Positions 59,903 through 64,000 of a stretch of DNA of 64,000 nt are shown here, piece after piece; position 1 is the stretch's first letter, and the number at the start of each line of letters is the position of its first letter. This DNA comes from Nannochloropsis oceanica (Eukaryota > Sar > Eustigmatophyceae > Eustigmatales > Monodopsidaceae), in the NCBI GenBank assembly GCA_004519485.1, contig CP038133.1:248001-312000 (forward strand). Direction: 5' to 3'. The position numbers and the translations under genes were made by a program. The notes beneath the pieces are model-generated. The model searched no databases, was not told where the DNA came from, and saw only the letters and a program-made list of their open reading frames with translations.

Positions 59903-62900
59903 TTACCCCATATAAAACCCACACTTGGCCAGGTCCTCCAAGCCCACATCTGAGTCCCCACTCCTCGCATTACACTGTGTGTTGATATCTAAATTCTCGA
60001 TAAAGTGGATCCACCACGCTGGCACATTCAAAACCTCCCCCGCCGTCAACAACACCTCATGGCCCATCATCTTTGCGAATTTAGGATACTTCTCCAAATT
60101 TGGCGCACTCCAATCCACCTCCGAATGCCTCCCAGACGGATGACCCGTCGGTAATAAATAAGAATTCTTACACTCCTTAGGGTGCGCCAGAATCCATCGG
60201 CGGGTCCCTGCCACCAAAGCCACCATGTTCCGACTCGCGTCAAAATGCGCTTCGGAAATTACCCCGCGCATGCCAAACCGACAATGCACTCCTCGAGACT
60301 TTTTGGGCTCCTTCATGAACAGTGTTGACTTTTTCCCATTAAAAATCGTCACATCCTGCCTTACCACCGAGTGGTCCGAATCGGAAACCCGGAAATAATA
60401 ATGCTCCTCCTCCGTCGAGATTTCCTTCGCCTTCCTCGCCTCGTGCAGCCAATGGTCATAGGTCCACTTTACAGGCTTAGTGGGAGGCACATAATTTTTA
60501 GGCGCTTTATTCCTCTTCCCCAGGCGATAATACATAAAATGGTTATCTTTGCTGATCTCCGTGTGGAAAGCCTGGTCGCCCAGCTCGTCGGACAGGTAGC
60601 CAGGAGAATTCCACCTCTCAACCGTCTCTTCAAGTTCAGGGATGTTGTACACCACGAACGGGATCTCAGCGTCCCGATACCGCAAGGCCTTGGCTAGGTC
60701 TTTTTGGTAGTCGAATCGACACAAGGTGGAGTAATGCCGGGCAGGGACCGATATATTGTCAGGATTCCAATTCGTGACTAGGTCCATGATAGGTACCTGT
60801 GAATGTAGTTAAAAATTGGGAAAGCAGCAGATTAGATGAATCAATAAATCAATTTAGACATAAATAAGTATAGGGCGAGTAAATCGATAAATAACCAATA
60901 AAATGGACGTGTATTGAATGTGTGTATGCGCACGTTTGACCAAAACGGTACAGGCCTCAACAGGTGAGGGAGCGACGATGAGAAAAGAAACACTGACACT
61001 CACCTCTGGAGGATACTCCGGCTCATCCGGACAATGCGGCAACTGGAAAAATCTCGACCCCGTCCTCTCATACACCCTCGACTCCTGTGCCCTCAACAAT
61101 GCATTCCCCTCCAATTGTCTTCTTCCTTGCTGACTAGCCTGTCGTAACTCCTCGGTTGGCCTACTCAAATATTTCTCTGCTGCTTTTTTCATCGCCGAGG
61201 TAGCCTTCTCGTGTTTCTCCTCCACATCTCCCTCAAACGCAGTCTCGCCCGTTCTGGCCTTACTATACTTCTCGGACTGCTCCCTCATTCTCGCAATTTC
61301 CTCCCCATTCATAGACACGCCAAAATGCCCCGGGACGATCACATCCATCATATCTTCCACCAATGACTCATACGCAACCGCCTGCCCCTTCGACCCATGG
61401 GCTTGCACCTGCTCCAATGCAGCCTGACAGAGCATTGTTAAGTGCGCCGCACAGTACTCTTCGTCCGATACCTTACTTGCAGCCCTCCTATCCTTCCCCA
61501 GAATCGCCTGCACGGCTTCAGGCGCCTTGCTCTTTGCCCGGACGCAAGGACCATTCCCCTTCCCACGCATGAAATTGGACACCATTATTTCCACCGGGTC
61601 TCTGTAGATAAACACCCAGGGAGTCTCAGGAAAAGCCTTGAGGATTAAATCCATGTTCATGACGAGGCTAGACGAGAATTTGATGAAATAAAGCTCGTGG
61701 ACGTGGGAGCGGCCCATGGCCAGGATGGCCATGCGGAGGAGGCGGACGGTAGTTTCTTCGGAACAGCCGGCCTTGTCGCAAGCGTGGATGACACCGGTAG
61801 GAAGGGAGGGCTCTGAATAGACCAAATTGGTCGGAACAGATGCGAGCATGTTAGCCACTAGAGTGGAGCCGACCCGGCTCTCGTGGAAGATGAATCCGGT
61901 GGGATGAAGTTGCTTGCCAGCTGTCGCGTCCTCTGCGAGGATGGATGCGAGTTTGTTGCTGCGCCGTCGCTCGGAACAGAAGTTCATGATCAGGTCTTTG
62001 GACATAGGATACTGTTCGGGATTGCGATGGTAAGGGGTGACATCGAACTGGCATAAGGTCAAATCTAAGTCATGATCACCCTGTAGCTGCACGGCCACTG
62101 GAAACAAAACAGGCATCGCCAGCTCCGCGTCCTTCAAATCAGAAGGATTCAAATGCAAATACCGCGCCACAGGCTGCTCCCATGCGTCGTCAATATTTTT
62201 ACTGGCCCAATCAATGCCCCCAAGCTCTGGTACCTCTCCTAAGTCTTGCTCAGGGAATAGAAGCTGCTGCGGCGCAACATCCTCCGCCCCGTCCTCGCTC
62301 ACGAAACTCCGCACAGCAGGGGGGGCGTTGCTGCTGCTGCTGCGGAAAATGCCGGCAGAAAGACGGATGAGATGGGCAATGAACATTGTTGTGCACAATA
62401 GGACGCTGTGGGGTGGATGATGCATGTGGGATGTGGGAGAGCTTTTTTGGGGCGGCTTCCTAGGAGCTTTCCAGGATGTGGGGCAAAACGAAAGGCAGGC
62501 CGAGCATATCGAGAGATAGGTGCTGTAACCACTGAGTATGGAAACCGATAATTAAATATGCTCTTGACACTACACCTTGCACGCACTCACATGAAAAGCC
62601 CAACGAGCACTTTCTTGCCCCGCCGGGACGCCCAATGCGCCCGCACGGAGTTTGTGATGCCGGTCCTCCGGGTGTAGCCCCATGCTGCCGCAATACTTGA
62701 TTTGGATGATTTATCCTTGTAGCCCACTCCCACCATCATGGATGCAGGCTCGCGGTGACCGGCAATTGCGGGCGAGGGGATAGTGGGTGTCCTAATGCCC
62801 GAACGGCGTCCGCGTTTGTCCTTGGGGCCTGTGCTTTGCGTTGGATAGGATGCATAATAGGAAAATGCGGCGGCCGATGAATATGAATGAGACGGAGTCG

Positions 62901-63066
62901 GCATGTACCCAGCACCACATGGTAGTAGGGTTGGGTGATATGTCTCGCCACGAGTAACTTGCCCGAGATGAGTGCGTGCTGTCCCGATCAAAGAAGCAGA
63001 TGGGCCATGGGTCTCGTGTGAAATGGGCAAGAGGAAGTGATTAGGATAACCACACAGGCGCCGCAT
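59903..63066 (-). CDS. Type II membrane sulfotransferase fused to a JmjC/cupin-8 domain, three exons
   Basis: Exons 63066-62591, 62405-61004 and 60796-59903 join (TTCAT|GTGAGTG ... CCCCACAG|CGTC; CCAGAG|GTGAGTG ... TTCACAG|GTACCT) to 923 residues. The first join builds a single membrane anchor, RRGKKVLVGLFIVLLCTTMF, after a 150-residue basic N-terminus: a type II Golgi-style protein. The second domain is sulfotransferase-like: PAPS 5'-phosphosulfate loop FIFHESRVGSTLVANML (about 330-342) and 3'-phosphate motif WVFIYRDPVEIMVSNF (about 422-437). The third is cupin-8/JmjC: PFVVYN, HFDASRNMVALVAGTRRW (iron ligands about H810, D812) and VPAWWIHFIEN (about H890). So one protein would pair sulfation with Fe(II)/2-oxoglutarate hydroxylation. 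Start may instead be 62904 (MPTPSHSYSS). The fusion join is phase 0 with strong sites; two separate genes are the alternative. Confidence 0.85.
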
Positions 63067-63438
63067 CCGTAAATAGGGTGAGGCCCAAGATCAGCACTTT
63101 TGTCCCGGGCCTTGAACTGTGCTAGTCGAGACTGGGGTTTCCGAAAGAGAAAGACGACGGGCAAGCTTTTGTTGTCGTAACGGCTTTGCAGTGCTTATGA
63201 TCAATTGCGCACCCTATTAAATAACAGGCCTAAGGCCTTTGCTTTTTACTTTAGTCTACCATGCTCACCACGCAAAACAAATACGAACCTCAACTTCCAG
63301 CTCAATCCGACAGGCAGGCAAGGGCACCTAGACACATCACCCCCGCTCGCTTTTTTCTTCGCTCGCCGCAAGTCGTTCTCGCGGCAACGACCAGCAGCTG
63401 CACAAGCAGGACTTCAAAGTTTACTGTGGGCGACGGGC
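63067..63438. promoter_or_regulatory. Divergent region left of the last gene
   Basis: About 370 bp between the sulfotransferase-JmjC start and the last plus-strand gene. The frame of the right gene is open back to about 63244 but without an earlier ATG. A different plus-strand frame starts at ATG 63261 and stops at 63473; it is not supported. Confidence 0.35.
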
Positions 63439-64000
63439 ATGGCAACAACCAATGTCGATGCCGAGGCCAATGACCTGGCGCAGTATCTGCGGCAGGAGGA
63501 GGACTCGGAGAACCGCACGCCGGTGGCTGCGTCGAGCCACAAGAAACGACGAGAGCACCATCAGCAACTGAAGAGTCCAAGCCTCGCCTCTATACTTGGT
63601 GCGCCGACGCCCTCCCCGAACCGTCGACTGCTGTTTGACCGTGACCGGGACCCGCAGCGGGCACCCTTTCAAAGTCTTGACGACTTGAGCAACCATCACG
63701 ACCGAGCGCAGTCTCTTGCCTCGGACAAAAAGGAAAGGGTGGCCAACAGCAGCTTCATCAGTGCCAGCAGCGCGGGCGACAACGACAACATGACACCCAT
63801 CGGCAAGATGGGTGTCAGCCCTATCTTTCGTTCCCCTTTGACCACGACAAAACCCGAAAAAAAACACGGTGGTAGCAGCAGCGGTGCCAGGAGTGCGACA
63901 AGCAGCAGCGGTCGTCGTCGGTTGATAGATGTGGAGAAGAGTCCGTCATCATTGACCCCCAAGCACGAAAATGAAACCGGCAGTACCTCCAGTAGCCTCA
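63439..64000 (+). CDS. Partial gene, Ser/Pro-rich protein (runs off the edge)
   Basis: From ATG 63439 the frame is open to the end of the window (187 codons) and so is 3'-truncated here. It starts MATTNVDAEANDLAQYLRQE and continues hydrophilic and disordered, rich in Ser, Arg, Asp and His, with a basic patch SSHKKRREHHQQ. Proline-directed sites are frequent: KSPSL, APTPSPNRR, NMTPIGK, GVSPIFRSPL, EKSPSSLTPKH, suggesting a cyclin-dependent or MAP kinase target, perhaps nuclear. No family is recognised from this N-terminal part; the rest of the gene lies outside. Confidence 0.6.
   Translation, partial: MATTNVDAEANDLAQYLRQEEDSENRTPVAASSHKKRREHHQQLKSPSLASILGAPTPSPNRRLLFDRDRDPQRAPFQSLDDLSNHHDRAQSLASDKKERVANSSFISASSAGDNDNMTPIGKMGVSPIFRSPLTTTKPEKKHGGSSSGARSATSSSGRRRLIDVEKSPSSLTPKHENETGSTSSSL

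Noticed and set aside
1-64000. Mobile elements, virus-derived elements, CRISPR arrays, rRNA genes
   Set aside because: Looked for terminal repeats, transposase or polymerase-like sequence, spaced direct repeats and rRNA cores; none was seen.

Overview
The window reads as nuclear DNA of a photosynthetic stramenopile, most likely an eustigmatophyte of the Nannochloropsis/Microchloropsis kind. The evidence is (i) compact genes with few, short GT-AG introns; (ii) an OMP decarboxylase-OPRT fusion in the inverted order known from stramenopiles; (iii) at least four proteins (FabD, an ABC-F ATPase, a DUF760 protein, a formate/nitrite-type channel) that begin with a signal peptide followed by an Ala-Phe junction, the bipartite presequence of heterokont plastids; and (iv) ordinary eukaryotic machinery (CTR9, E2F, CLK kinase, Noc1/CEBPZ, ACTR10, VMA21). 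The genus is inference; the lineage is fairly secure.

Layout, left to right: LETM1-like protein (+); ankyrin protein (-); a 60-residue spliced membrane protein (-); VMA21 (-) diverging from UMP synthase (+); plastid FabD (-); EBP2 (-); a pyrimidine-rich stretch and a run of four hairpins beyond the 3' end of an FNT-family nitrite/formate channel (-); frataxin (-); a tRNA-Leu(UAG) gene that seems to carry an intervening sequence in its T arm (+); a Tim17/22-family protein (-) diverging from a DTWD1-like tRNA modification enzyme (+); plastid ABC-F ATPase (-); DUF760 protein (-) diverging from an ABC1/ADCK1-like kinase (+); NDUFAF6-like protein (-); a 2.4 kb AT-richer gene-poor gap; an SLC35/TPT sugar transporter (+) converging on a small membrane protein (-); an unrecognised 896-residue protein (+); CLK/LAMMER kinase (-) diverging from CTR9 (+); CtpA (-) diverging from E2F (+); ACTR10 (-) and a phytanoyl-CoA dioxygenase-like protein (+) separated by only 75 bp; a Sec14-type protein (-) diverging from Noc1/CEBPZ (+); a membrane-anchored sulfotransferase fused to a JmjC/cupin domain (-); and a partial gene running off the right edge.

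The genes are housekeeping genes, not an operon or island. Themes that recur are plastid supply (FabD, ABC-F, DUF760, CtpA, FNT), mitochondrial function (frataxin, NDUFAF6, LETM1, ADCK1, Tim17), nucleolar ribosome assembly (EBP2, Noc1) and transcription control (CTR9, E2F). I see no transposon, virus-derived element, rRNA gene or CRISPR array. Exon joins given here were made by eye from donor/acceptor sites and reading phase, and every multi-exon model listed sums to a whole number of codons. The most unusual items are the tRNA-Leu with a T-arm insertion, the sulfotransferase-JmjC fusion and the hairpin cluster.
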